A DNA stretch of 64,000 bases. It comes from Bacillota bacterium. GTDB lineage: Bacteria > Bacillota > Clostridia > Lachnospirales > Lachnospiraceae. A model generated the notes under the pieces. The model did not search any database, was not told the DNA's origin, and worked only from the letters and a program-made list of their open reading frames with translations. Below are positions 8,650 through 17,855 of the stretch, piece after piece; the stretch's first letter is position 1; the number at the start of each line of letters is the position of its first letter. The position numbers and the translations under genes were made by a program. Location: assembly GCA_023387655.1 (NCBI GenBank), contig JAEWHR010000020.1, positions 10,278 through 74,277 of the forward strand, given 5' to 3'.

Positions 8650-9597
8650 TTATTCATATTCAGAAGTTCTTCTAACATTCGTATCTAATAAGCGTTGGAA
8701 TCCTATCCAATCATTCTTATCCTCATCCCCTGTTATGATTTCCTTCATAGTTTGTAGCTTCGCGTCTAGATTATCCGCCATACTAAGTGCTAATGCCTCC
8801 ATAAGTGCCGGCTTCTTTGGTGAACCATATTCCAATTCTCCATGATGAGCTAAAATACAATGCATAATTTCATTTGCCATCTTCTTAGGAAATCCAGGAA
8901 TTGTCTTCATTCTTTCATTTAACTTCGCAGTTCCAATAAAGATATGCCCTAAAAGGTTCCCTTCATCAGTATAATCATTTTCAGGGAAGCTAGAGATTTC
9001 TTCTAACTTACCAAGATCATGAAACATCGCAGAAACCAATAACAAATCTCTTTGAATAATAGGATAATTGTCAGCTAGGTAATCACATAACCGTACCACA
9101 CCTAAAGTGTGCTCTAGCAATCCCCCCATAAATCCGTGATGTACACTCTTTGCAGCAGAATGTCTCTTAAAACGCAATGCAAAATCCTTATCCTCAACAA
9201 AAAAACTCTGTGCTAATTGTTTTACATGGGGTTCTTTCATTTTATCTATATATCTTAGTAACTCTTTATACATATCCTCTACATTCTTATCTGTAGATGG
9301 CATATAATCAGCAGGATCATACTCACCTTCCTGGCATTTTCTAACACGTTTTACATTAAGCTGTAAGGAACCTTGAAAACTTGTCACTTGCCCTTCGATA
9401 TGTATATAATCCATGGTATCAAAATGTTCAATTCCAGGGCCTAATTCCCATACCTTAGCATCTTTTATTCCAGTTTTATCTTGAACTAATAAAGAATAAT
9501 AGCTTTTTCCAGCCTTTGTTTTTAAAATTTGAAGTTGCTTACAAAGATATGTTTCCTTAAACATCTCTCCGTCTCGTAACTCACTCAAATATCTCAT
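8650..9597 (-). CDS. YhaM-like 3-prime-5-prime exoribonuclease (OB fold plus HD domain)
   Basis: The start chosen, MRYLSELRDGEMF, gives 315 residues, close to YhaM; AGGT precedes it, whereas an ATG 11 codons upstream has no ribosome site. Residues 1-95 are an OB-type nucleic-acid-binding fold. Residues about 150-290 are an HD phosphohydrolase domain with EHTLGV, FHDLGKLEE, AHHG and ADNLDAK supplying the metal-binding His and Asp residues. YhaM proteins trim RNA or single-stranded DNA 3-prime ends. The substrate here is inferred from family. Confidence 0.85.
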   Translation of the reverse strand: MRYLSELRDGEMFKETYLCKQLQILKTKAGKSYYSLLVQDKTGIKDAKVWELGPGIEHFDTMDYIHIEGQVTSFQGSLQLNVKRVRKCQEGEYDPADYMPSTDKNVEDMYKELLRYIDKMKEPHVKQLAQSFFVEDKDFALRFKRHSAAKSVHHGFMGGLLEHTLGVVRLCDYLADNYPIIQRDLLLVSAMFHDLGKLEEISSFPENDYTDEGNLLGHIFIGTAKLNERMKTIPGFPKKMANEIMHCILAHHGELEYGSPKKPALMEALALSMADNLDAKLQTMKEIITGDEDKNDWIGFQRLLDTNVRRTSEYE

Positions 9598-9950
9598 TTT
9601 ACTACCTAGCCTTTCTATTCTAGAACACAACTTCAGTTGAAATTAACTCTTATTTCAACCTCCTATTTTCTATTATACCCCACCTAAGTCAATATATAAA
9701 GTGTGAAATACTAGAACTCTTACACATTTTCTTGGAATAATGCTAATAAATCACTTGAGTTTCTCTAAGTTTATAGAACCTTAAATTTTTTTCTAACCAA
9801 CATTTAAGGTTTTCACTATCCTTATATTATGTTAAAATCAAGATAGAAACTTAAGTTGTTTGATTTATTTTAATCAAATTAATTGCCGGATAACAATGAT
9901 TTAGTTTGTTAATTAGTAAACAGAGACAAACTTTGTGAAATGAGGTAGCG
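9598..9950. other. intergenic region between divergent genes
   Basis: No gene is seen. A hairpin with perfect 10-bp arms, AACCTTAAAT (9777-9786) and ATTTAAGGTT (9802-9811), is the main structure. The region must hold the promoters of both flanking divergent genes, but I could not place them confidently. Confidence 0.4.
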
Positions 9951-10835
9951 ATGGAGTATAAAGTAAATTGTCTAAATGACACAACATTAAGAAATAGCTT
10001 TCATGCATTAACCCAAAAAGTCTTTCATTTCCAATTAAAAGATTGGTACAACAATGGGTATTGGAGTGAATCGTATGAACCACATTCTTTGGTAGATGGC
10101 AATACTGTTATATCCAATATTTCAGTCAATCATATGCATATGATGATATCAGGGGTGGAAAAGTATTACTTACAGATTGGTACAGTAATGACAGATCCCG
10201 CTTATCGAAATCTTGGTCTTAGCCGTCGTTTAATGGAATCCATCCTACATAAATATACTGGAAAGGTAGATGGTATCTATTTATTTGCAAATGATAGTGT
10301 TCTTGACTTTTATCCTAAATTTGGATTTAAGGAAAGAAAAGAGTTTGTATATCGACTCCGCATAGAATCAAACGACTGGATAGATAATTCACACGAATCG
10401 GTCTCTTCTTTGCAAAAAATTGATGGTAAGGATATAGTACAAAGAGAAGCTCTACTAAGCGCAGCAAAGCAAAGTATACCAAATGAATCTTTTTCTATGG
10501 ACAACTTTGGATTATTGGCTTTCTATCTTATTGGCCCTCTGAGTGACGATATTTATTATCTACCAAGTCTAGATACTTATGTCATTGCTTCAATTGAAAA
10601 TGATGTTTTATTTCTCCATCATATCATCGCTTCAGAACAAATAAATCCGAAGGATATCGTTCCTTACTTTGGAAATAGGATAAAAACCTTAGAACTAGGC
10701 TTTACTCCTTTTTATACCTCGGATTATGAGATTAGTACTTACCATGAGGATGACTGTACCTTATTCACATTAGGGGAGGATTTAGAAAGTGTCGAGACCT
10801 TAAAGCTACGCTTCCCTATTCTTTCTCATTCCTAG
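9951..10835 (+). CDS. GNAT family N-acetyltransferase, two-part protein
   Basis: The first 150 residues or so are a GNAT domain: the acetyl-CoA loop lies in TVMTDPAYRNLGLSRRLME (about 78-96), followed by FYPKFGFKERKEF. The remaining 140 residues form a mixed alpha/beta region that I do not recognise; larger Eis-like and similar clostridial acetyltransferases also carry C-terminal extensions. The acceptor is unknown. ATGAGGTAGCG precedes the ATG. It is a single gene, transcribed away from the exoribonuclease gene. Confidence 0.75.
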   Translation: MEYKVNCLNDTTLRNSFHALTQKVFHFQLKDWYNNGYWSESYEPHSLVDGNTVISNISVNHMHMMISGVEKYYLQIGTVMTDPAYRNLGLSRRLMESILHKYTGKVDGIYLFANDSVLDFYPKFGFKERKEFVYRLRIESNDWIDNSHESVSSLQKIDGKDIVQREALLSAAKQSIPNESFSMDNFGLLAFYLIGPLSDDIYYLPSLDTYVIASIENDVLFLHHIIASEQINPKDIVPYFGNRIKTLELGFTPFYTSDYEISTYHEDDCTLFTLGEDLESVETLKLRFPILSHS

Positions 10836-10970
10836 GATACTTAGATTAATCTATACAATTTATTTATAAACTCCTTACTTTCATTATAGCCAAAACCTCA
10901 ATCAAATGAGATACTTCTATCTAGAACATAGTGTGCTACGCACACTCTCAACTCCGCGAATCAACAAATA

Positions 10971-11032
10971 CAGGTACAAAAAGAATCTTGATACGAAGTT
11001 CATCACTTCTTCTTAGATTCATTTTGTACCTG
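10971..11032. terminator. large hairpin between convergent genes
   Basis: An 18-bp stem with one mismatch (10971-10988 with 11015-11032) lies between the convergent GNAT and HtrA-like genes and could stop transcription from either side. A smaller perfect stem, GTGTGC-TAC?-GCACAC type with 6-bp arms, lies at 10931-10945. Confidence 0.5.
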
Positions 11033-11052
11033 CTCTTATCTTACTATATTAT

Positions 11053-12411
11053 TTACTCTTTTACCTCTAATAAAACCTCAATACTCTTTTCTGAAATTTC
11101 TTGCTTTACTTTACGTTGTACTACAACTGTTACGGTTTCCTTTGCTTTATAGTTATTTAAAATACTTGAGAAATTAGACATCGAGGAAACTGAATATTCA
11201 TTGATATGGGTAATAATATCTCCTTGCTTAATACCAGCTGCAAATGCCGGAGAATCAGCACGTACTTCTGTCACATAGATACCACTAGTTAACGAAAAGG
11301 ATTGTAGTACATCTTGTGGTATATCATCACCAATAATTCCAAAATATACCCGCTCTGTTTTATTAGATAGTTTACCAATGATTGGCTTTAGCTTTGAGAT
11401 ACCAATCACCGTATTGACATCTGGATTAGTCTCATCCTTCATTGTTTGGGTTATAATACCAACTATCTCACCTTTTGTATTGATAATAACACCATCACTG
11501 TTACTATTTACATTCAAGTCCGTATGAAATACATCAAGACGATTATCCATAATATAATGATAAGCCCCTCGGCTGGAAATCATACCAAACATCATCGAGC
11601 CAATGTATCCATTTGGTTTCCCAAGTGCAATCACTGGTGCCCCAAGGGTAATGGAATACGTCTCTCCAAGATCCGCAATCTTAATTGTATTCAAATTCTG
11701 TGGAGTTATATCTTTTAATTTCACTGCAACCACTGCTAAGTTGTAATCTTTATCATAAGACCAAAGTTTTCCCGAAACAGTAAACCCAGCATTAAACGTT
11801 ACTTCTAGATCACTGGCACCATTTATCTTATCGAAATTTGTTAAGATGAGTAACTCTGCATTATTTTCCGCTATAATGATACCAGTAGTGGTACGCTTGG
11901 TTTCATAAGTTTCATCAAACCAATCTACTCTATTTTCTATGGCAGTTACCACAGCCAATCCACTCATCGCTGTAGTAGCAACCTTTTTTAATTCGGATAG
12001 CATACGTTCATAGTCTTCTATGGTAGCTTCTATCTTGTTCTCAACAACTGTAACTTCTCCATCTTCTATCTCAGGTGCTTCAGTAATAGAAGGCGTCGGT
12101 TCTGGTGTTATACTGATACTCGGAGTTGCTGTAACATTCTCTCCTGTGCTGTTACCACCATTAGGATTCTCAGGTACCTCCGTTGGGAAAGTAATATGTT
12201 CTCTCTGGGTCGTATCAATTCCAAGCACCTTAATCCAAAACTGATCAGATTTTATGAATACATATCTTGCCACCAATCCAAAAATAATTGCGAGAATCAT
12301 AGTAAAGACAGCAGCATATGCTAGTTTCTTTACCTTATGTTTTCTCCTCGGTACTACTTTTTCCTGAATAAAACGATACTCTTTGTCAGGTTCAGGTGTC
12401 TTTGTTTCCAT
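11053..12411 (-). CDS. membrane-anchored HtrA-like protein, catalytically degenerate, with PDZ domain
   Basis: The 452 residues comprise a basic cytoplasmic head, one membrane helix (about 31-53), a Pro/Thr/Ser-rich linker (about 75-115), a trypsin-fold domain (about 145-340) and a PDZ domain (about 355-435). The fold resembles DegP/HtrA, but the catalytic positions are changed. The His in the usual TNxH motif aligns with D194 (LTNFDK). The Asp of DLAVL is N224 (YNLAVVAV). Only S305 remains in a distorted GNSGG loop (NSNSDG). I therefore expect a scaffold or sensor rather than an active protease. It lies just downstream of a two-component pair transcribed in the same direction, which hints at a cell-envelope stress role. 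Confidence 0.82.
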   Translation of the reverse strand: METKTPEPDKEYRFIQEKVVPRRKHKVKKLAYAAVFTMILAIIFGLVARYVFIKSDQFWIKVLGIDTTQREHITFPTEVPENPNGGNSTGENVTATPSISITPEPTPSITEAPEIEDGEVTVVENKIEATIEDYERMLSELKKVATTAMSGLAVVTAIENRVDWFDETYETKRTTTGIIIAENNAELLILTNFDKINGASDLEVTFNAGFTVSGKLWSYDKDYNLAVVAVKLKDITPQNLNTIKIADLGETYSITLGAPVIALGKPNGYIGSMMFGMISSRGAYHYIMDNRLDVFHTDLNVNSNSDGVIINTKGEIVGIITQTMKDETNPDVNTVIGISKLKPIIGKLSNKTERVYFGIIGDDIPQDVLQSFSLTSGIYVTEVRADSPAFAAGIKQGDIITHINEYSVSSMSNFSSILNNYKAKETVTVVVQRKVKQEISEKSIEVLLEVKE

Positions 12412-12587
12412 ATGTGCTCTCCTTACGCATACATAAGTATCAATTGTGCCTGTCTTATTATTCTAGCACAGACTTATGAACTAACTATGAAGAAACTGTA
12501 AACAATAAAACTACGTTTTTGCGGTATTTTACTATATCTTGACACTATTATCGCATATTCGACTTTATTATACTGTAACCGCGTATT

Positions 12588-13991
12588 TTAGTAGTCTGTT
12601 CTCTGCAGAGAAAAGATAAATTCCGTACCAACGCCCTCTGTACTGACAACATTGATATTTTCATTATGAGAAATAATGATTTCCCTTGCAATCGATAATC
12701 CAAGGCCGGTTCCTTTCTTATCCTTTCCTCTTGAAGAATCTGTTTTATAAAAACGTTCCCATATCTTTTTGATACTATCTTTCGGAATTCCTATCCCATG
12801 ATCCTTTACTGAGATTAAGACCTTTGATCCCTTCTCCTCCGACGTCACCTTGATAGTGGAATCCACGTTACTAAACTTAATTGCATTATCAATTAAGTTA
12901 TAAAGGACTTGTTGAATCTTATCAATATCTGCATCCACAAAAGTTTCCTTCGCTGAAAACTCTAGATTAAGTAAAATACGCTTCTTGGTACATTGTCCTT
13001 CAAAAGTGGATGCTGTCTTTCGAATGACTGCATTGATATCAAAGGAAGAAAGCTCAAGTAAGGTACCTTTATTATCAAAACTGTTTAACGCTAAAAGGTT
13101 GGTTGTCAACTTAGTCAAACGTTCTGTTTCAAACAAAATAATATCAAGATATTTATTTTGCATCTCATATGGTATCGTTCCGTCCCTCATCGCTTCCGCA
13201 TAGCCTCTTATTGAGGTGAGAGGTGAACGGAAATCATGAGAGATATTCGCTACGAACTTCTTTTGATAATCATCCAGATTCCTAAGCTCATCTGCCATAT
13301 ATTTTATGCTATTTGCTAATTCCCTGTACTCATCATTCGTCCGTATCTCCATTGGTTCATCAAAATTACCCTTTGCATATTCACTGCAAACCTTTGTGAT
13401 ACGACGCACTGGAAATACCGTAATATAGTAGATCACTAAAAAAATTAGTAGTAACAAAATTAAAAATACTAAATAACAAAGATTGACAAAGTCAATATAA
13501 TAAATAGTTTCGCTTCGGATACTATCCATTGGTATATGAATACAAACATACCCTTTAATAGAATAGTTATACGGAATACGAACTACTACACTAAGCATAG
13601 GTTCTGCAAATATCCCCTTAAAATATACATTCTCTGAAAATGTCTGCTCTAAAAAATTGGCATCCAGATCTGTAATATTGATTCCACTCGCATTGCTTCT
13701 TGTATCTGCTTTTATCATACCGTCTTTGCTAACAATCCAAATACGATTATTAAGAAAATTATCAATTACACGTAGTTGTTCCACCATCTCTGAATGAGAT
13801 AGCTTTTGAGAATAATACGCTGTAGCATAATCAGAAGCAATGATTGTCGCCTCATTATATAGCTCATCTTTCTTACGATCAATCAGCTTTTGCTCCATGA
13901 ATTTGATCCCCACAGTGTTGAGAAGCAAAAACATCGAAATTGCAGCAAAGCAATAGCATAGAATTAATTTTACAAATGCTGTTCTCTTCAT
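12588..13991 (-). CDS. membrane sensor histidine kinase
   Basis: In order: a membrane helix at about 9-27, an extracellular sensor region to about 165, a second helix at about 168-190, a HAMP domain (FPVRRITKVCSEYAKGNFD), the phospho-acceptor box with NISHDFRSPLTSIRGYAEAM, and an ATPase domain with N box LYNLIDNAIKF and G boxes KDHGIGIP and GTGLGLSIARE. It is 467 residues, normal for the class. The gene lies about 130 bases downstream of the response-regulator gene and should form a pair with it. The stimulus is unknown; an envelope signal is plausible from the extracytoplasmic domain. Confidence 0.92.
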   Translation of the reverse strand: MKRTAFVKLILCYCFAAISMFLLLNTVGIKFMEQKLIDRKKDELYNEATIIASDYATAYYSQKLSHSEMVEQLRVIDNFLNNRIWIVSKDGMIKADTRSNASGINITDLDANFLEQTFSENVYFKGIFAEPMLSVVVRIPYNYSIKGYVCIHIPMDSIRSETIYYIDFVNLCYLVFLILLLLIFLVIYYITVFPVRRITKVCSEYAKGNFDEPMEIRTNDEYRELANSIKYMADELRNLDDYQKKFVANISHDFRSPLTSIRGYAEAMRDGTIPYEMQNKYLDIILFETERLTKLTTNLLALNSFDNKGTLLELSSFDINAVIRKTASTFEGQCTKKRILLNLEFSAKETFVDADIDKIQQVLYNLIDNAIKFSNVDSTIKVTSEEKGSKVLISVKDHGIGIPKDSIKKIWERFYKTDSSRGKDKKGTGLGLSIAREIIISHNENINVVSTEGVGTEFIFSLQRTDY

Positions 13992-14119
13992 AGCATCCTC
14001 TATTCTGGCGCTTTCGCACCTTTCTTAACGGTGACAACTTTTCGTATTTCACTAAAATTTCATGTCAAGACAATCCATTTCCTAAATACCCATTACCTAA
14101 TTATTTCTCATCATAATGA

Positions 14120-14836
14120 CTAGTTTTTTTTCACTTCGAATTTATATCCAATTCCCCACACAGTGGATAGTCTCCATGATATATGATCCTTGATTTTCTC
14201 ACGTAAACGTTTGATGTGAACGTCAACTGTCCTAGTATCTCCAATGTATTCATATCCCCAGATATGATCAAGTAACTGTTCTCTGGTGAACACTTGATTT
14301 GGATGCGAGGCAAGAAAATAAAACAACTCTAATTCCTTTGGTGGCATCTCTATGGAATCTCCATAGTAAGTTACTGAATAATTTGACTGGTTTATAACAA
14401 GATCAGGATAAGTAACAAAATCTCCTAGCTCCTGAGCAGATACTTGCTCAGATGTTGTCTGTGAGGGTACTGAACGTCGGATTACTGCCTTTACTCTTGC
14501 AACGAGCTCTTTTGTATCAAAAGGCTTTATCATATAATCATCTGCTCCAAGTTCAAGACCTAAAACCTTATCAAAAATCTCTCCCTTTGCAGAGAGCATA
14601 ATAATTGGCACAGCACTTGTTTTTCTAACTTCTCTACAAACTTCATACCCATCAATCCCCGGTAACATCAAATCCAAGAGAATTAAATTCGGCTGATATT
14701 CTCGATACTGTGAAATCGCCTCTTCCCCATCATAGACGATCTTAGTGTCAAAGCATTCCTTTATAAGATATAGTGATATCAACTCTGCAATATTAGCATC
14801 GTCATCCACAATTAAGATCTTTTGCTTTGTTGCCAT
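14120..14836 (-). CDS. OmpR/PhoB-family response regulator
   Basis: The start chosen, MATKQKILIVDDD, has GGAGG at 5 bases spacing; a longer frame from 14881 has no such site. This gives 238 residues. The receiver domain (about 4-118) has the acidic pair in VDDD, the phospho-acceptor Asp in LILLDLMLPG, a Ser and a Lys in KPFD. The C-terminal winged helix (about 140-236) ends with TRTVDVHIKRLREKI and WGIGYKF. It pairs with the kinase encoded next. A stem-loop sits directly before the ribosome site. Confidence 0.93.
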   Translation of the reverse strand: MATKQKILIVDDDANIAELISLYLIKECFDTKIVYDGEEAISQYREYQPNLILLDLMLPGIDGYEVCREVRKTSAVPIIMLSAKGEIFDKVLGLELGADDYMIKPFDTKELVARVKAVIRRSVPSQTTSEQVSAQELGDFVTYPDLVINQSNYSVTYYGDSIEMPPKELELFYFLASHPNQVFTREQLLDHIWGYEYIGDTRTVDVHIKRLREKIKDHISWRLSTVWGIGYKFEVKKN

Positions 14837-14851
14837 ACAAACCTCCAGACT

Positions 14852-14879
14852 GCTGTCGCCTACGAATTTGGGCGACAGC
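14852..14879 (-). promoter_or_regulatory. leader hairpin before the response-regulator gene
   Basis: Perfect 9-bp arms, GCTGTCGCC and GGCGACAGC, end a few bases before the GGAGG of the regulator gene. The stem may protect, attenuate or separate the message from mutS2 upstream. Confidence 0.35.
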
Positions 14880-14893
14880 ACAAATTTGCCCTA

Positions 14894-14939
14894 TGAAAAT
14901 ATCCTTACATTTTCCCTGTGAAAATATCCTTACATTTTC
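14894..14939. repeat. tandem pair of a 21-bp sequence, 25-bp period
   Basis: The same 21 bases, beginning TGAAAATATCC and ending ACATTTTC, occur at 14894-14914 and 14919-14939. Each unit is itself partly palindromic (GAAAAT...ATTTTC). The pair lies between the mutS2 stop and the regulator start. Confidence 0.6.
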
Positions 14940-14946
14940 ACAGTAA

Positions 14947-17337
14947 CTACTTAAACTCTACTATGGTAACCCCATGATCACCTTCACCAAAACCACCAAC
15001 ACGGTAGCTCTTTACGTATTTGGTTCTTTTTAAATGTGCATGTACCGCCTCTTTTAATGCACCAGTCCCCCTACCATGTATTATTGTAACCTGTGGTAAA
15101 TGCGCAAGATATGCATCATCTAAATATTTGTCCACGATTGGAAGCGCATCATCAACTCGTTTTCCAATAATATTTAGCTCTGGGCTTATGGACATAGATT
15201 TACTCATACGAATTTTACCGCTTTGGGTCTTTGTCATAGTAGGAGCAACAATGGTTTCTTCATCAATTAATTCTAAATCCGAAATATTTACTAAGGAACG
15301 TAAGATTCCCATCTGTACATATAAGTCACCCTTAGCATTAGGAAGAGTGCTAACAGAACCTTTTAAGTTTAAACTAATAACATGGACAGAATCACCCACC
15401 TTAAAATCAGATGGTTTATGCTGTTTTTTATTCTTCTTTACCTTAGTGGCTAGGTTAGAATCCGTATCACCTAGTTTTTCACGTAAAGCAGCGCGCTCAT
15501 TCTCCATCTCTTTGTTATTAGCTCCACCGGCACTCCATTTATTATACTTACGAATGGTTTCATCCGCATAATCCTTTGCCTCCTGAAGAATTGTTCTGGC
15601 TTTTTCATTTGCCTCTCTTAGGATGCGATCTTTAGCAGCATCGATTTTCGTATTTTTCTCTGTTAACTTTCGTTTTAACTCTTCTACTTCTTTCTTATAC
15701 TGCTCAATCTCAGCCTTATCTTTCTCCATAGCAATACGGCTAGCTTCTAAGTTACTTATAACGTCCTCAAAACTCTCGTCCTTCGTACCAATGAACTCTC
15801 TCGCCTTTTCAATAATATAATTCGATAAACCAAGTTTTGAGGATATCGCGAATGCATTACTCTTACCAGGTATACCGATTAATAGTCGATACGTAGGTTG
15901 TAGGGTTTCCACACTAAATTCACAGCAAGCATTTAAAACACCCTCTGTTGAGAGAGCAAATATTTTTAATTCGCTATAATGTGTAGTTGCCATGGTACGA
16001 ATCTTTCTTTGATGAAGATAGCTAAGAATCGCCATCGCAAGTGCTGCACCTTCCGTAGGATCTGTACCAGCACCAAGTTCATCAAATAGCACTAAAGAAT
16101 TCTCATTGGCATGCTCTAAAATAGATACCGTATTGGTCATATGAGAAGAGAACGTACTTAAACTTTGTTCAATGCTTTGCTCATCCCCAATATCTGCATA
16201 TACTTCTTCAAATATCGCTAATTCAGAGCCATCAAAAGCAGGAATGTGTAATCCTGCCTGCCCCATTAAGGTAAACAAACCAACTGTTTTTAAAGATACG
16301 GTTTTACCACCTGTGTTTGGACCTGTGATTACTAATAAATCAAATTTATCGCCAAGGTAAATATCGATTGGAACAACCTTCTTAGGATCAATGAGTGGAT
16401 GGCGTCCCTTTTTAATATTAATGTAATGACGATTATTAAAATGCGGCTGGCTAGCCTTCATATTTTTTGATAACTGTGCACGCGCAAAGATAAAATCAAG
16501 TTCTGCAAGTGTGGCTTGATTATACTTAAGGTTATACTTTTCCGTTGCTACTAGATTACTAAGTTCAGCAAGTATTTTCTCTATCTCTTCCTGCTCACGT
16601 ATTGCAAGCTCTGCAAGTTCATTATTTAATTTAACAATCGCCATTGGTTCGATAAAAGCTGTTGATCCCGTCGACGACTGATCATGCATCATACCTTGGA
16701 AGGTATTCTTATATTCCTGCTTGATTGGAAGACAATATCTTCCGTTTCTCATCGTAATAATCGCATCCTGAAGCATTCCCTTGGTAGAAGCTGAATTTAA
16801 GATACTTCCAAGTTGCTCATGTATCTTATCATTCGCCAATTTAATTTGTCTTCTTACACTCTTTAATCCTGGGCTTGCATCATCAGCAATTTCTTCTTCA
16901 GAGATAATACAACGTCTGATTTCATTATTAATTGGAGATAATGGTTCTAATAATCGGAAGCGTTCTGATAAGCTATCCTGTGCTACCTCCTCTGATTCCT
17001 CGTTGTTTTTTTGGTTATAGCCATAATTTTTGGCTCTTAACGTAGCTGTTAAAACAGAGCTGATTTTAAGTAACTCTCCAGCACCCAAAGATGCACCGAT
17101 CTCTAATCTCATTAGCGTATCTCTAATATCTGGTATCCCAGAAAAAGAGAGTGTGCCCTTTGCATATAGTCTTGCTAAAGCGTCAGTCGTCTCTTGCTGC
17201 ATCTGGACAATATCCTCTAGCTTTGTAAGAGGCAATAGCTGATGGCACTTTTCTCTACCAAGAGAAGATCCTGCAAGAGCACTGAGCTTTTCTATAATTT
17301 TATGATATTCTAATACACGTAACGCTTTTTCGTTCAT
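14947..17337 (-). CDS. mutS2: endonuclease MutS2
   Basis: The 796-residue protein has the MutS-type lever and clamp helices (about 1-300), an ABC ATPase with Walker A GPNTGGKT and Walker B VLFDELGAGTDPTEG, a Lys/Glu-rich coiled coil (about 510-640) and a C-terminal Smr nuclease domain with the HGRGTGALK motif. MutS2 restrains recombination and, in Bacillus, helps rescue collided ribosomes; it is not a mismatch-repair protein. The start at 17337 has GGGAG 5 bases ahead; the ATG four codons earlier has no ribosome site. Confidence 0.95.
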   Translation of the reverse strand: MNEKALRVLEYHKIIEKLSALAGSSLGREKCHQLLPLTKLEDIVQMQQETTDALARLYAKGTLSFSGIPDIRDTLMRLEIGASLGAGELLKISSVLTATLRAKNYGYNQKNNEESEEVAQDSLSERFRLLEPLSPINNEIRRCIISEEEIADDASPGLKSVRRQIKLANDKIHEQLGSILNSASTKGMLQDAIITMRNGRYCLPIKQEYKNTFQGMMHDQSSTGSTAFIEPMAIVKLNNELAELAIREQEEIEKILAELSNLVATEKYNLKYNQATLAELDFIFARAQLSKNMKASQPHFNNRHYINIKKGRHPLIDPKKVVPIDIYLGDKFDLLVITGPNTGGKTVSLKTVGLFTLMGQAGLHIPAFDGSELAIFEEVYADIGDEQSIEQSLSTFSSHMTNTVSILEHANENSLVLFDELGAGTDPTEGAALAMAILSYLHQRKIRTMATTHYSELKIFALSTEGVLNACCEFSVETLQPTYRLLIGIPGKSNAFAISSKLGLSNYIIEKAREFIGTKDESFEDVISNLEASRIAMEKDKAEIEQYKKEVEELKRKLTEKNTKIDAAKDRILREANEKARTILQEAKDYADETIRKYNKWSAGGANNKEMENERAALREKLGDTDSNLATKVKKNKKQHKPSDFKVGDSVHVISLNLKGSVSTLPNAKGDLYVQMGILRSLVNISDLELIDEETIVAPTMTKTQSGKIRMSKSMSISPELNIIGKRVDDALPIVDKYLDDAYLAHLPQVTIIHGRGTGALKEAVHAHLKRTKYVKSYRVGGFGEGDHGVTIVEFK

Positions 17338-17349
17338 GATAACTCCCAT

Positions 17350-17725
17350 CTGTGTACTTTAGCACACATACAAATCAAGTGGTTAAAAAACGCTTTCAAC
17401 CTAACTTCCATTCTTACACATTCACATAAACAAGATGAGCAAGCTCTCTTCCTTGTCATGAATTAAATTTGTACCAGTGATAAGTTGGTACAAAGATAAC
17501 ATTGCCCCTCATTGCCACTGATCAATGCTTCAAACGAAAATCCTTTGAAGTCCACAACGAAACAGGCACTCTTATTTTACTATATTTTATAGAAGATGTA
17601 AAATTAATTCAAATACTTTGAGTAAATGCTATTATTATCAGCATTTACTATATATACGCACTTTTTATGAAACTTTTACATTACTCAGTATTAACCGCAT
17701 TAAATCGGTTATTATCAGCCTTTGG
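17350..17725. other. host intergenic region left of the prophage
   Basis: No gene is seen. Two perfect hairpins are present: TTTGTACCA/TGGTACAAA (17468-17494) and AGTAAATGCT/AGCATTTACT (17621-17649). The mutS2 promoter must lie at its left end. The right end abuts the prophage attachment core. Confidence 0.45.
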
Positions 17726-17743
17726 AAGTCAAAAACAAGTCAA
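17726..17743 (+). other. attL core
   Basis: AAGTCAAAAACAAGTCAA is identical to the copy at 53623-53640 inside the integrase gene. Reading on from this copy in the integrase frame gives eight codons and a TAG at 17768-17770, then a hairpin. This looks like the integrase gene's original end, which supports the boundary. Confidence 0.8.
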
Positions 17744-17758
17744 TTATATTTGGTTTAT

Positions 17759-17787
17759 AAAAGTGCTTAGGGAAACCTGGCACTTTT
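17759..17787 (+). terminator. hairpin, probably the displaced integrase terminator
   Basis: AAAAGTGC (17759-17766) and GCACTTTT (17780-17787) are perfect arms overlapping a TAG that closes the integrase frame in the excised phage circle. In the lysogen no rightward gene precedes it. Confidence 0.6.
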
Positions 17788-17855
17788 AATATTGCTTAAA
17801 ATTGTAAATAATGATAACATATAACCATATTATGGTATCATATGGGGAGGATGGA

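Noticed and set aside
15020..15571. Plus-strand 183-codon frame
   Set aside because: Antisense to mutS2, with no ribosome site and a composition typical of shadow frames.
17350..17810. Riboswitch or T-box leader
   Set aside because: Simple hairpins are present, but no T-box, specifier loop or known aptamer pattern was found.
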